Source of the DNA: Streptomyces griseoaurantiacus
GTDB taxonomy: Bacteria; Actinomycetota; Actinomycetes; Streptomycetales; Streptomycetaceae
Length of the DNA: 64,000 nt
Direction of reading: 5' to 3'
Assembly: GCA_014656015.1 (NCBI GenBank)
Contig: BNBP01000027.1
Coordinates: 1 to 64,000, forward strand
Shown one piece after another: positions 49,976 to 58,824 of this stretch. Under the pieces are notes generated by a model, which saw only the letters and a list, made by a program, of their open reading frames with translations, made no database searches and was not told the DNA's origin. The translations under genes were made by a program, and so were the position numbers. Numbering within the stretch: the stretch's first letter is position 1; the number at the start of each line of letters is the position of its first letter.

Positions 49976-51829
49976 ATGAACGATGCTGTCCCGGCGCCCA
50001 CCCCCGCGCCCGCACCCCGCAAGCGTGCCCGTGTCCGTGCCCCCGAGCTGATCGGCAAGGGTGGCTGGCTGAACACCGGCGGGAAAGATCTCACCCTCGC
50101 TGACCTGCGAGGTAAGTGCGTTGTTGTGGATTTCTGGACCTTCTGCTGCATCAACTGCCTGCACGTCCTGGACGAGCTGCGGGAGCTGGAGGAGAAGCAC
50201 CGGGACACGGTGGTGATCATCGGGGTGCACTCGCCGAAGTTCGTGCACGAGGCGGAGCACCAGGCGGTCGTGGACGCCGTCGAGCGGTACGGCGTGGAGC
50301 ACCCGGTGCTCGACGATCCGGAGCTGGCCACCTGGAAGCAGTACGCGGTGCGGGCCTGGCCCACGCTGGTGGTGATCGACCCCGAGGGGTACGTGGTCGC
50401 CCAGCACGCGGGCGAGGGGCACGCGCACGCGATCGAGAAGCTGGTGGAGGAGCTGGAGGCCGAGCACGAGGCCAAGGGCACCCTGCGCCGGGGCGACGGG
50501 CCGTATGTGGCGCCCGAGCCGGAGCCCACCACGCTCCGCTTCCCCGGCAAGGCGCTGCTGCTGCCCTCGGGGAACCTCCTGGTCAGCGACACCACCCGGC
50601 ACCAGCTCGTGGAGCTGGCGGCGGACGGGGAGAGCGAGGTGCGGCGGATCGGGTCCGGTGCGCGCGGCTTCGCGGACGGTACGGCGGAGGCGGCGGCGTT
50701 CAGCGAGCCGCAGGGCCTGGCGCTGCTGGAGGACGGGTCGGTGGTCGTGGCCGACACCGTGAACCACGCGCTGCGCCGCCTGGACGTGGCCACCGGCGGT
50801 GTCACCACGCTCGCGGGCACCGGGCGGCAGTGGTGGCAGGGCTCGCCGACGTCCGGCCCGGCGCGCGAGGTGGATCTGTCCTCGCCGTGGGACGTGGCCG
50901 TGTTCGGCGGCCGGGTGTGGATGGCGATGGCGGGCGTGCACCAGTTGTGGACGTACGACCCCGCTGCGGAGACGGTCGCGGTGGCGGCGGGCACGACCAA
51001 CGAGGGGCTGGTGGACGGTCCCGGCGCCGAGGCCTGGTTCGCCCAGCCCTCGGGGCTCGCGGCGGCCGGGGAGCGACTGTGGCTGGCAGACTCCGAGACC
51101 TCCGCGCTGCGCTGGGTCGACACCGAGGGCGCGGTGCACACGGCGGTGGGCACCGGTCTGTTCGACTTCGGGCACCGGGACGGGGCGGCGGAGCAGGCGC
51201 TGCTCCAGCACCCGCTGGGGGTCACCGCGCTGCCGGACGGCTCGGTGGCGGTCAGCGACACCTACAACCACGCGCTGCGCCGCTTCGACCCGGCGACGGG
51301 CGAGGTGACCACGCTGGCCACGGATCTGCGCGAGCCCAGTGACGCGGTGGTGGTCGGCGAGGACATCGTGGTGGTGGAGTCGGCCCGGCACCGGCTGACG
51401 CGGCTGCGGCTGCCCGAGGAGGCGGTCCGGGTGGACGCGGTGGCGCACCGCACGCGGCGGGCGGCGACGGAGGTGGCGCCGGGGGCGCTGCGGCTCGACG
51501 TGATCTTCCAGGCGCCGGCCGGTCAGAAGCTGGACACGCGCTACGGCCCCTCGACCCGGCTGCTGGTCTCCTCGACGCCGCCGGAGCTGCTGCTGGCGGG
51601 CGAGGGCGCGGGCACGGACCTGGCCCGCACGCTGGAGCTGGACCCGTCGGTGCCGGAGGGGGTGCTGCACGTCTCGGCGATGGCCGCGTCCTGCGACGAC
51701 GACCCCGCGAACGAGTACCCGGCGTGCCATGTCCACCAGCAGGACTGGGGTGTCCCGGTGCGTGTCACCGGGGACGGTGCGGCGCGGCTGCCCCTGGTGC
51801 TGGCGGGGATGGACACCGCGGAGGCCTGA
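49976..51829 (+). CDS. Thioredoxin-like/NHL-repeat protein (NHLRC2 type)
   Basis: A 617-residue protein with the NHLRC2 order: thioredoxin-like domain (residues about 25-170) with the redox motif VVDFWTFCCINCLHVLDELR (CCINC), then a six-bladed NHL beta-propeller (about 185-500) with repeats such as GFADGTAEAAAFSEPQGLAL and GVTALPDGSVAVSDTYNHAL, and a C-terminal beta domain. No signal peptide is seen, so it is cytoplasmic. A thiol-redox role with propeller-mediated partner binding is inferred; the bacterial function is unknown. Confidence 0.9.
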   Translation: MNDAVPAPTPAPAPRKRARVRAPELIGKGGWLNTGGKDLTLADLRGKCVVVDFWTFCCINCLHVLDELRELEEKHRDTVVIIGVHSPKFVHEAEHQAVVDAVERYGVEHPVLDDPELATWKQYAVRAWPTLVVIDPEGYVVAQHAGEGHAHAIEKLVEELEAEHEAKGTLRRGDGPYVAPEPEPTTLRFPGKALLLPSGNLLVSDTTRHQLVELAADGESEVRRIGSGARGFADGTAEAAAFSEPQGLALLEDGSVVVADTVNHALRRLDVATGGVTTLAGTGRQWWQGSPTSGPAREVDLSSPWDVAVFGGRVWMAMAGVHQLWTYDPAAETVAVAAGTTNEGLVDGPGAEAWFAQPSGLAAAGERLWLADSETSALRWVDTEGAVHTAVGTGLFDFGHRDGAAEQALLQHPLGVTALPDGSVAVSDTYNHALRRFDPATGEVTTLATDLREPSDAVVVGEDIVVVESARHRLTRLRLPEEAVRVDAVAHRTRRAATEVAPGALRLDVIFQAPAGQKLDTRYGPSTRLLVSSTPPELLLAGEGAGTDLARTLELDPSVPEGVLHVSAMAASCDDDPANEYPACHVHQQDWGVPVRVTGDGAARLPLVLAGMDTAEA

Positions 51830-51868
51830 GCCGGCGGCGGCCCGTGCGGGGGGCGGCCGGCGGGGACG

Positions 51869-51899
51869 CGTACGGGCGGCCGGGCGGCCGTCCCGTACG
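51869..51899. terminator. Hairpin between convergent NHL and DUF6458 genes
   Basis: CGTACGGG (51869-51876) pairs with CCCGTACG (51892-51899). Confidence 0.6.
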
Positions 51900-51901
51900 G
51901 G

Positions 51902-52159
51902 TCAGAGGCCGTAGCCGTCGCTGTAGCCGTCGCCGGTGTGATGGTGGTGGTGCCGTTCCTCCTCGACGACCGTCGTCGTGGGCGGCACCATGACGCGGCG
52001 GCGCCTGGCGATGCTGCTGAACGTGGTGACCCCGATAAGCCCGACGATCATGAGGATGAGACCGACGAGATCGAGGTTGACCCCGTTCATGTGCCAGTCG
52101 GTCGCGAACGTGAGTACGGCCCCCACGGCGATGAGGATGATGCATCCGCCCAGGCCCAT
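51902..52159 (-). CDS. Small two-helix membrane protein (DUF6458 type)
   Basis: An 85-residue protein: helix 1 GLGGCIILIAVGAVLTFATD, helix 2 LDLVGLILMIVGLIGVTTFS, then a basic segment IARRRRVMV and a tail with a run of five histidines (ERHHHHHTGDG). ATG 52159 follows GGGAGGG. Such small proteins are common in actinobacteria; function unknown. The His run might bind metal. Confidence 0.85.
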   Translation of the reverse strand: MGLGGCIILIAVGAVLTFATDWHMNGVNLDLVGLILMIVGLIGVTTFSSIARRRRVMVPPTTTVVEEERHHHHHTGDGYSDGYGL

Positions 52160-52314
52160 GAGATTGCCCTCCCTGTCGTGCCGGAACCTCCGGCCCCGTT
52201 CGGGTACCCCCGGGGCGCACCGGCATGCGGAACCCCGGCTCCCGTCCGCCGGGCGGGGGCGGAACGGGGAGCCGGTGGAGGGTTCCTGACGGAGGGTTCG
52301 GGGAGGGCGGGGGC

Positions 52315-53637
52315 TCAGCTCTCCAGAAAGGCCGTCAGGGCGCTTGCCAGCAGGTACGGGTCGGCGGCGGCGCACATCTCGCGGGCGCTGTGCATGGAGA
52401 GGATGGCGACGCCGATGTCCACGGTGCGGATGCCGTGGCGGGCGGCGGTGATGGGGCCGATGGTGGTGCCGCAGGGCATGGAGTTGTGCGAGACGAAGGA
52501 CTGGAAGGGCACGCCGGCCTTCTCGCAGGCGGCGGCGAACACGGCCCGGCCCGAACCGTCGGTGGCGTAGCGGTTGTTGGCGTTGACCTTGAGGATCGGT
52601 CCGCCGCCGGCCCGGGGGTGGTGGGTGGGGTCGTGCCGCTCGGCGTAGTTGGGGTGGACGGCGTGGCCGACGTCGGAGGAGAGGCAGACGGTGGCCGCGA
52701 GGGCGCGTGCCCGGTCCTCGGGGGAGCCGCCGCGGGCGTGCACCGAGCGTTCGAGGACGGAGCCGAGCAGGGGTCCGTCGGCGCCGGTGTCGGACTGGGA
52801 GCCGGTCTCCTCGTGGTCGAAGGCGGCGAGCACGGGGATGGAGGTGAGGTTCTCCGGCGCGGAGGCGGCGGCGGTGAGCGCGGCGAGGCCGGCGTGCACG
52901 GAGAGGAGGTTGTCCAGGCGGGGGGAGGCGAGGAGTTCCCGGTCGCGGCCGAGGTAGGCCGGCGGTTCCACGGGGTAGGTCATGAGGTCCCAGCCGGTGA
53001 CCTCGCCGGCGGCGAGGCCGAGTTCCTGTTCGAGGAAGGCGATGAGGTCGCCGTCGCGCACGTCGTTCCCGAGGCCCCACACGGGCTGGAGGTGGCGCTG
53101 CTTGTCGAGCTGGAGGCCGTCGGAGCTGACCGAGCGGTCGAGGTGGATGGCGAGCTGGGGGACGCGCAGCAGCGGCCGGTCGACGTCGACGAGGCGGGTG
53201 GAGCCGTCGCGCAGGAAGACCCGTCCGGCCATGCCGAGGTCGCGGTCGAGCCAGGAGTTCATGAGGGGGCCGCCGTAGATCTCGACGGCGACCTGGCGCC
53301 AGCCGTGGGCGCCGCTGTCGGGCAGCGGCTTGACCCGCAGGTTGGGGGAGTCGGTGTGGGCGCCGAGGATGCGGAAGGGGGTGTGGGGGGCGGCACCCTC
53401 GGGGACGTACCAGGCGATCAGTGCGCCACCGCGCAGCACGTAGCGGCCGCCGGTGCCGGCGGGGGACGCCGCCGAGCCCTCCGCGTCCCAGGCGTCCGTC
53501 TCGGCGACCTGGCGGAATCCGGCCTTCTCCAGCCGCTCGGCGGCACTCGCCACCGCGTGGTACGGCGACGGGCTCGCCGTCACGAAGGACATCAGGTCGT
53601 CGGTGTGGCCGCGGTCGAAGCGGGGGGATGTGCGCAT
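52315..53637 (-). CDS. apeB: M18-family aminopeptidase
   Basis: A 440-residue zinc aminopeptidase of family M18, releasing N-terminal (often acidic) residues. Metal and catalytic motifs are complete: LGAHTDSPNLRVKP, FDHEETGSQSDTGADGPLL, CLSSDVGHAVHPNYAERH and SHNSMPCGTTIGPITAARHG, with the PRLDNLLSVHAGL helix. It forms dodecamers in the cytoplasm in known members. ATG 53637 starts the frame; the length is normal. Confidence 0.95.
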   Translation of the reverse strand: MRTSPRFDRGHTDDLMSFVTASPSPYHAVASAAERLEKAGFRQVAETDAWDAEGSAASPAGTGGRYVLRGGALIAWYVPEGAAPHTPFRILGAHTDSPNLRVKPLPDSGAHGWRQVAVEIYGGPLMNSWLDRDLGMAGRVFLRDGSTRLVDVDRPLLRVPQLAIHLDRSVSSDGLQLDKQRHLQPVWGLGNDVRDGDLIAFLEQELGLAAGEVTGWDLMTYPVEPPAYLGRDRELLASPRLDNLLSVHAGLAALTAAASAPENLTSIPVLAAFDHEETGSQSDTGADGPLLGSVLERSVHARGGSPEDRARALAATVCLSSDVGHAVHPNYAERHDPTHHPRAGGGPILKVNANNRYATDGSGRAVFAAACEKAGVPFQSFVSHNSMPCGTTIGPITAARHGIRTVDIGVAILSMHSAREMCAAADPYLLASALTAFLES

Positions 53638-53663
53638 GGGTTCACCTTAACGACGGCGAAGGA

Positions 53664-53688
53664 CCCGCTCCCGGGGATCGGGAGCGGG
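53664..53688 (-). terminator. Terminator after the acyl-CoA dehydrogenase gene
   Basis: CCCGCTCCCG (53664-53673) pairs with CGGGAGCGGG (53679-53688), downstream of the minus-strand stop at 53798. Confidence 0.75.
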
Positions 53689-53797
53689 CCCTCGTGAGGA
53701 CGGTGTGGAAGTCGGACAGAGCGGCCCGCCCGGCGGTGCGGGCGGACCGGGTGATCCACCCGCGTAGCGGACGTGCCGACCTGCTGCGGACGGTCCG

Positions 53798-55624
53798 TCA
53801 GAAAGCGGACTCGTCGAGCTCCATGAGGTCCAGGTCGACGCCCGAGGCCAGCTTGCGGGCGAGGGTCACACCGGGCAGCACGCCGGCGGCGAAGAACTTC
53901 GCTGCCGCGATCTTGCCCTGGTAGAACGTCTTGTCCTTGGCGGTCGCTGTCTCCAGCTTCTCGACGGCGATGGCGGCGCCCTTGAGGAGCAGGTAGCCGA
54001 CGACGACGTCGCCGGAGGCGAGCAGGAGGCGGGTGGTGTTGAGGCCCACCTTGTAGATGTTCTTGGTGTCCTGCTCGGTGGCGGCGAGGTCGGTGAGCAT
54101 GGTGCCGACGATCGACTCCAGCTCGACGGCGGCCTTGGCCAGGTGTGCGCGGGCGCCCGCCAGCTCCTCGCCGCCGGTGCCGAGCTCCAGGAACTTCTTG
54201 ATGTCCCCGGCCAGCGAGTTCAGCGCCGCGCCCTGGTTGCGGACGATCTTGCGGAAGAAGAAGTCCTGGCCCTGGATCGCGGTGGTGCCCTCGTAGAGGG
54301 TGTCGATCTTGGAGTCGCGGATGTACTGCTCGACCGGGTACTCCTGGAGGAAGCCGGAGCCGCCGTAGGTCTGGAGGGACTGGGCGAGCTGCTCGTAGGC
54401 CTTCTCGGAGCCGTAGCCCTTGACGATGGGCAGGAGCAGGTCGTTGAGCGCGTGCTCGGCGGAGGCGTCCTCGCCGTCGGCCTCCTTGACCTGGATGGCG
54501 TCCTGGACGGAGGCGGTGTACATCACCAGCGCGCGCATGCCCTCGGCGTACGCCTTCTGCGTCATGAGGGAGCGGCGGACGTCGGGGTGGTGGGTGATGG
54601 TGACCTTGGGCGCCGACTTGTCCATGAAGTTGGCGAGGTCGGGGCCCTGGACGCGCTCCTTGGCGTACTCCAGCGCGTTGAGGTAGCCGGTGGAGAGCGT
54701 GGAGATCGCCTTCGTGCCGACCATCATGCGGGCGAACTCGATGATGCGGAACATCTGGCGGATGCCGTCGTGCTTGTCGCCGATGAGCCAGCCCTTGGCG
54801 GGGTGCTTGTCGCCGAAGGTCATCTCGCAGGTGTTGGAGACCTTCAGGCCCATCTTGTGCTCGACGTTCGTGGCGTAGACGCCGTTGCGCTCGCCCAGCT
54901 CGCCGGTCTCGAAGTCGAACTCGTACTTCGGGACGAGGAAGAGGGAGAGGCCCTTGGTGCCGGGGCCCGCGCCCTCGGGGCGGGCGAGCACGTAGTGGAG
55001 GATGTTCTCCGACATGTCGTGCTCACCGGAGGTGATGAAGCGCTTCACGCCCTCGATGTGCCAGGAGCCGTCCGCCTGCTCGACGGCCTTGGTGCGGCCG
55101 GCGCCGACGTCGGAGCCGGCGTCCGGCTCGGTGAGGACCATGGTGGAGCCCCACTGCCTGTCGACGGCGATCTTGGCGATGTGCTTCTGGGTCTCGTTGC
55201 CCTCGTCGAAGAGGATGCCGGCGAAGGCCGGGCCGGAGGAGTACATCCACACGGCCGGGTTGGCGCCCAGGATGAGCTCGGCGTAGGCCCAGATCAGGGA
55301 GCGGGGGGCGGTGGTGCCGCCGATCTCCTCGGGCAGGCCGAGCCGCCAGTACTCGGACTCCATGAAGGCCTGGTAGCTCTTCTTGAAGGAGGCGGGGACC
55401 GGGGCGGTGTTGGTCCTGGGGTCGAAGACCGGGGGGTTGCGGTCGGCGTCCGCGAAGGACTCCGCCAGCTCGTTCTCCGAGAGACGGGTCAGTTCCTCGA
55501 GGATGCTCTTGGCGGTGTCGACGTCCATCTCCGCGAACGGGCCGCTCCCGTACAGCTTGTCGCGGCCGAGCACCTCGAAGAGGTTGAACTCGATGTCGCG
55601 GAGATTCGGCTTGTAGTGGCCCAT
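53798..55624 (-). CDS. FadE5-like acyl-CoA dehydrogenase
   Basis: A 608-residue acyl-CoA dehydrogenase, longer than the usual 380, matching the FadE5 type with an extra C-terminal helical domain. Motifs: MVLTEPDAGSDVGAGRTKAV (FAD/substrate region), RFITSGEHDMSENILHYVLA, IIEFARMMVGTKAISTLSTG, TYGGSGFLQEYPVEQYIRDS and the catalytic-base region IDTLYEGTTAIQGQDFF. It catalyses the first dehydrogenation of fatty acyl-CoA beta-oxidation. ATG 55624 is the start by conservation (MGHYKPNLRDIEFNLFEVLG). A TACC...GGTA palindrome lies about 85 bases upstream. Confidence 0.95.
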   Translation of the reverse strand: MGHYKPNLRDIEFNLFEVLGRDKLYGSGPFAEMDVDTAKSILEELTRLSENELAESFADADRNPPVFDPRTNTAPVPASFKKSYQAFMESEYWRLGLPEEIGGTTAPRSLIWAYAELILGANPAVWMYSSGPAFAGILFDEGNETQKHIAKIAVDRQWGSTMVLTEPDAGSDVGAGRTKAVEQADGSWHIEGVKRFITSGEHDMSENILHYVLARPEGAGPGTKGLSLFLVPKYEFDFETGELGERNGVYATNVEHKMGLKVSNTCEMTFGDKHPAKGWLIGDKHDGIRQMFRIIEFARMMVGTKAISTLSTGYLNALEYAKERVQGPDLANFMDKSAPKVTITHHPDVRRSLMTQKAYAEGMRALVMYTASVQDAIQVKEADGEDASAEHALNDLLLPIVKGYGSEKAYEQLAQSLQTYGGSGFLQEYPVEQYIRDSKIDTLYEGTTAIQGQDFFFRKIVRNQGAALNSLAGDIKKFLELGTGGEELAGARAHLAKAAVELESIVGTMLTDLAATEQDTKNIYKVGLNTTRLLLASGDVVVGYLLLKGAAIAVEKLETATAKDKTFYQGKIAAAKFFAAGVLPGVTLARKLASGVDLDLMELDESAF

Positions 55625-55706
55625 GGCGACGGCTCCGTTGCGGGATTCGGCGAGGTGCTGGCTCCTCGCGGCTGGTTCACGTACCAATAAGTAGCTCCGA
55701 TGATGC

Positions 55707-55718
55707 TACCCGTCGGTA
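55707..55718. promoter_or_regulatory. Possible TetR operator upstream of the acyl-CoA dehydrogenase gene
   Basis: TACCCGTCGGTA, a 12-base imperfect palindrome, within an AT-richer stretch (55680-55735) that likely contains the promoter. TetR regulators of beta-oxidation genes often bind TACC-N4-GGTA type sites. Confidence 0.45.
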
Positions 55719-55810
55719 ATAAGAATCAACCCCTGGGCCCATGGTGTGGCCGACCCCTCTCCGCCGGTTCCCCGGTTCCGGGGGCGGGGGCGCCCATTAC
55801 GCTGTGGGGC

Positions 55811-56308
55811 ATGTACGGCTACCAGAACACCGGTGCGCAGCAGTACGCCTCGCCGCAGGACATCCCCGGGCAGATGCCGGGCGGCCAGATGTCCGGTGGT
55901 CAGATGCCCGGCGGCTACGGTCAGACGCCGCCGCTGTACCCCGAGCCGTCGCCGCCCTCGCTGGCCGAGGCGGTCCGCGCGTTCACCACCGGGCAGGTGA
56001 CCGCCGAGGACTTCCAGCAGATCTTCGCCACGTCCAAGGTGTACTGCCCGCGCGGTGACAATCCCGGGTTCCTCGCGCTGCACAACACCCAGCAGCCCGT
56101 GATCCCGATGTTCACCTCGCTCAAGGAACTGCGGCGGTACGCGGGCAAGGAGTCCAAGTACTTCGTGATCACCGGCGCGGAGGTGATCGACCTGCTGCCG
56201 ACCGGGTACGGCTTCGTCCTCGACATGGAGGGGGAGCACCGGATGGTGTTCGACGCGAAGTCGGTGGAGCAGATGGTGGAGTTCGCGATGCGGCGGATGT
56301 ACGGCTAG
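55811..56308 (+). CDS. SseB N-terminal-domain protein
   Basis: A 165-residue protein. The first 45 residues are Gly/Gln/Pro/Met-rich with a repeated GQMPGGQMSGGQMPGG pattern; the remainder is a single SseB-type domain (RAFTTGQVTAEDFQQIFATS, VIPMFTSLKELRRYAGKESK, DLLPTGYGFVLDMEGEHRMV). SseB domains are small alpha/beta units of unknown role, also seen in type VII secretion loci. No ESX genes are nearby. Confidence 0.85.
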   Translation: MYGYQNTGAQQYASPQDIPGQMPGGQMSGGQMPGGYGQTPPLYPEPSPPSLAEAVRAFTTGQVTAEDFQQIFATSKVYCPRGDNPGFLALHNTQQPVIPMFTSLKELRRYAGKESKYFVITGAEVIDLLPTGYGFVLDMEGEHRMVFDAKSVEQMVEFAMRRMYG

Positions 56309-56382
56309 GGCCCGTTGTTCCGGACGCGGTCGTTCCGCGGACGGAAAGGCGTGCCGGCCCCGCGGGGCGGCGCGCGCTCACC

Positions 56383-56418
56383 CGGGAAGCCCGGAGGGAA
56401 TGCCCTCCGGGCTTCCCG
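56383..56418 (+). terminator. Terminator after the SseB-like gene
   Basis: A perfect 16-bp stem, 56383-56398 with 56403-56418, and a 4-base loop (AATG). Confidence 0.85.
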
Positions 56419-56436
56419 CGTTCCGGGTGGCAGGAA

Positions 56437-56450
56437 GTTCAACGTTCAAC
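56437..56450 (+). promoter_or_regulatory. Tandem GTTCAAC pair before the pirin gene
   Basis: GTTCAAC occurs twice head to tail, 28 bases before the pirin ATG, followed by CTAGAC and the AAGGAGGT ribosome-binding site. It may be a regulator binding site or part of the promoter. Confidence 0.4.
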
Positions 56451-56478
56451 TAGACTTCGCGCACAAGGAGGTACCGAC

Positions 56479-57258
56479 ATGCCTGCAGTGACCGTCGAGA
56501 ACCCGCTCACCCTCCCGCGTGTGGGGGCGCCGGCCGACGCGGTGGCCCGCATCGACGGGATCTTCGACCACCAGGACTCCAACGGGGGCGGCGGCACCAT
56601 CACCAACGGTGACACCCAGTGGATGACGGCGGGCTCGGGCCTCCTGCACATCGAGGCGCCGCCGGAGTCGCTGGTCGTCTCGGGGGGCCTCTTCCACGGC
56701 ATCCAGCTCTGGGTGAACCTGCCGGCCGCCGACAAGATGATGGCGCCGCGCTACCAGGACATCCGCGGCGGCCAGGTGCGCCTGCTGACCACCCCCGACG
56801 GCGGCGCGCTGCTCCGCGTCATCGCCGGAGAGCTGGACGGGCACGAGGGCCCCGGCATCACGCACACCCCGATCACCCTCGTGCACGCCACGGTCGCGCC
56901 GGGCGCCGAGGTCACCCTGCCGTGGCGGGAGGACTTCAACGGGCTGGCGTACGTGCTGGCCGGGCGCGGTGCCGTCGGTGCCGACCGGCGGCCCGTGCAC
57001 GTCGGGCAGACCGCGGTCTTCGGCGCCGGTTCCTCGCTCACCGTCCGTGCCGACGAGCAGCAGGACTCCCACACCCCGGACCTGGAGATCCTCCTTCTCG
57101 GGGGCCGTCCGATCCGGGAGCCGATGGCGCACTACGGGCCGTTCGTCATGAACACCCGCGAGGAGCTGCAGCAGGCCTTCGAGGACTTCCAGAAGGGCCG
57201 CCTGGGCACGGTCCCGGCGGTGCACGGGATGACCGAGCAGGGCCCGGCCGGGGACTGA
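56479..57258 (+). CDS. Pirin-family protein with internal deletion
   Basis: A 259-residue pirin, about 60 residues short of the usual Streptomyces length. The start MPAVTVENPLTLPRVGAPAD is followed after AVARIDGIFDHQDSNGGGGT directly by the middle of the first cupin domain. The expected block containing the HPHRGFETV-type motif, which gives two of the four iron ligands, is absent. The other ligand pair (LLHIEAPPE) and the C-terminal cupin (PWREDFNGLAYVLAGRGAVG) remain. The frame is kept across the junction. The protein may be inactive as a quercetinase-like or regulatory pirin. Strong AAGGAGGT ribosome-binding site. Confidence 0.88.
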   Translation: MPAVTVENPLTLPRVGAPADAVARIDGIFDHQDSNGGGGTITNGDTQWMTAGSGLLHIEAPPESLVVSGGLFHGIQLWVNLPAADKMMAPRYQDIRGGQVRLLTTPDGGALLRVIAGELDGHEGPGITHTPITLVHATVAPGAEVTLPWREDFNGLAYVLAGRGAVGADRRPVHVGQTAVFGAGSSLTVRADEQQDSHTPDLEILLLGGRPIREPMAHYGPFVMNTREELQQAFEDFQKGRLGTVPAVHGMTEQGPAGD

Positions 57259-57269
57259 GCGGGCGGGAA

Positions 57270-57309
57270 CCGCGGCCCCCGCCGCGCCGGAGCGAGGCGG
57301 GGGCCGCGG
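57270..57309. terminator. Bidirectional terminator between pirin and AmaP genes
   Basis: CCGCGGCCCCCGCC (57270-57283) pairs perfectly with GGCGGGGGCCGCGG (57296-57309), between convergent genes. Confidence 0.85.
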
Positions 57310-57385
57310 GAGCGCGCGGGCGCTCGACCCCGGCCCCCACGGCGGTGCGGCCAGGGAGGGGCCGCGGGCGCGCGCGGGGCGCTTC

Positions 57386-57994
57386 TCACTCCGCGCGGTG
57401 CGGTTTGCGGTGGGTGACCCCCAGACGGGCCTCGGTGGGCAACTGCCGGTGACCGGTGGAGCGGCGGGCGGCCCGCAGCGGGCCCTCGCAGAGGGCGTGC
57501 AGGGTGGCGCCGGGCGCCGCCCGAGGGGTCAGCGCGAGGTCGACGTGGGTATGCGGGCGGGCGGGCCGCCCGGTGATGCGCACGTCCGCGTGGTCCACGC
57601 CCGGCAGGCCACCGGCCTCGGCGGCGATCGCGTCACCGAGCGCGCGGTCGCGCAGTTCCACCCCTTCCCGCGGGGGAGTGCCGCCGACGGGCAGTGCTCC
57701 CGGGCGACGGCGGCGCAGTTGCGCGAACAGCCACCACAGGGCGAGCAGCACGGTGAGCACGAGGGCGGCGATGACCGCCGGCCACCACCACCAGCCCTGG
57801 TCGCTCCAGCGGAGCCGGTCGGCGGAGCCGAGCAGCACGTCGTCCGGGCCGGTCAGGGGCCAGGCGGCGGGCGGGGCGACGTCCAGTCGCCGGTAGAGGT
57901 CGAAACCGGCGAAGAGGACCAGCAGACCACCGCCGAGCAGGATCAGTCCGGCGAGAGCCAGCAGGCTGCGGTTGGTCGTGGTGCGCGATGCCAT
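57386..57994 (-). CDS. AmaP-like membrane anchor of the Asp23 system
   Basis: A 202-residue protein with two membrane helices (SLLALAGLILLGGGLLVLFA; WPAVIAALVLTVLLALWWLF) and a C-terminal cytoplasmic Asp23-like domain (LPGVDHADVRITGRPARPHT). In Gram-positives AmaP anchors Asp23 to the membrane. It is the last gene of a five-gene minus-strand cassette, 34 bases after the DUF6286 gene. Identification rests on domain layout and context. Confidence 0.75.
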   Translation of the reverse strand: MASRTTTNRSLLALAGLILLGGGLLVLFAGFDLYRRLDVAPPAAWPLTGPDDVLLGSADRLRWSDQGWWWWPAVIAALVLTVLLALWWLFAQLRRRRPGALPVGGTPPREGVELRDRALGDAIAAEAGGLPGVDHADVRITGRPARPHTHVDLALTPRAAPGATLHALCEGPLRAARRSTGHRQLPTEARLGVTHRKPHRAE

Positions 57995-58028
57995 GGTGGC
58001 GGCCTCCGGGGGATGAGGGGCTCGACGG

Positions 58029-58772
58029 TCAGCGGGTGCGCCGCCGCACCCGGACGACGATGCGGGGCGGACGGGCGAGGGCCATCCGGTCGCGTTCCTC
58101 GTCGAGGACGGTGGTGAGGTCGTCCTTCACCTGCCGCGGATCGCGGAAGTGGACGTCCGCACGCGCCTTGGCGCGACGGCGGCGCACCCGGACCCGGGCC
58201 GCGCCCACTCCCGGGACCCGCATGGCGGCGTCGCGCAGCAGGTCGGCGGCGCCGTCGCGGTCGAGGGAGGCCCGCAGCCCGGGCTCCGGCGAGCGCAGGG
58301 GCAGCCAGTGGCGCAGGCCGGGGGTGAGGGCGAGGACGATCAGCCAGAGGCCGAGGGCGACGGCCGCGGCGGCTCCCGCGAGCACCCACACGTCGTCCAC
58401 GGGGCGGCCGGCCAGCTCGTCGGCCAGACGCCGCCGCCAGAGCGCCGCCGGGCGCCCCGCCCGGACGAGGACGACGTCGATCAGCGCCGCGCCCGCCGCC
58501 ACGAGGACCACCGTGGCGACCAGCGCCGTCGGCAGGCGGCGGGCGGACCACGGGCGGCGGGTCCGGTACCCCCCGTCCGGTGCGCCGGACGGGGCGTCGT
58601 GGGCGGACGGGTCGTGCGTCGGCGGGTCCTGAGCGGGCCTGTCCTGAGCGGGTCGGTCGTGCGCGGGTCGGTCGTGCGCGGGCGGGCCGGGCTCCCTCGC
58701 CGGGACCGCCGCGGCACGGTGCCGCGAGGACGGCGCACCACCGCGGTCGGGCACGTCGGGTTCGGACGTCAT
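58029..58772 (-). CDS. DUF6286 membrane protein of the Asp23 cassette
   Basis: A 247-residue protein. The cytoplasmic N-terminus holds tandem short repeats (AHDRP-AHDRP-AQDRP-AQDPP), then two membrane helices (LPTALVATVVLVAAGAALID; VWVLAGAAAAVALGLWLIVL) and a C-terminal domain like the end of AmaP (MRVPGVGAARVRVRRRRAKA). It is a typical companion of Asp23/Gls24 genes in Streptomyces. Role inferred: membrane docking of Asp23 proteins. The repeat DNA has a 15-base period. Confidence 0.8.
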   Translation of the reverse strand: MTSEPDVPDRGGAPSSRHRAAAVPAREPGPPAHDRPAHDRPAQDRPAQDPPTHDPSAHDAPSGAPDGGYRTRRPWSARRLPTALVATVVLVAAGAALIDVVLVRAGRPAALWRRRLADELAGRPVDDVWVLAGAAAAVALGLWLIVLALTPGLRHWLPLRSPEPGLRASLDRDGAADLLRDAAMRVPGVGAARVRVRRRRAKARADVHFRDPRQVKDDLTTVLDEERDRMALARPPRIVVRVRRRTR

Positions 58773-58824
58773 CGCGGTCCTCCTTCCGCGAGAGACCGCC
58801 CCGGGACCGGGGCCGTACGGGCGC

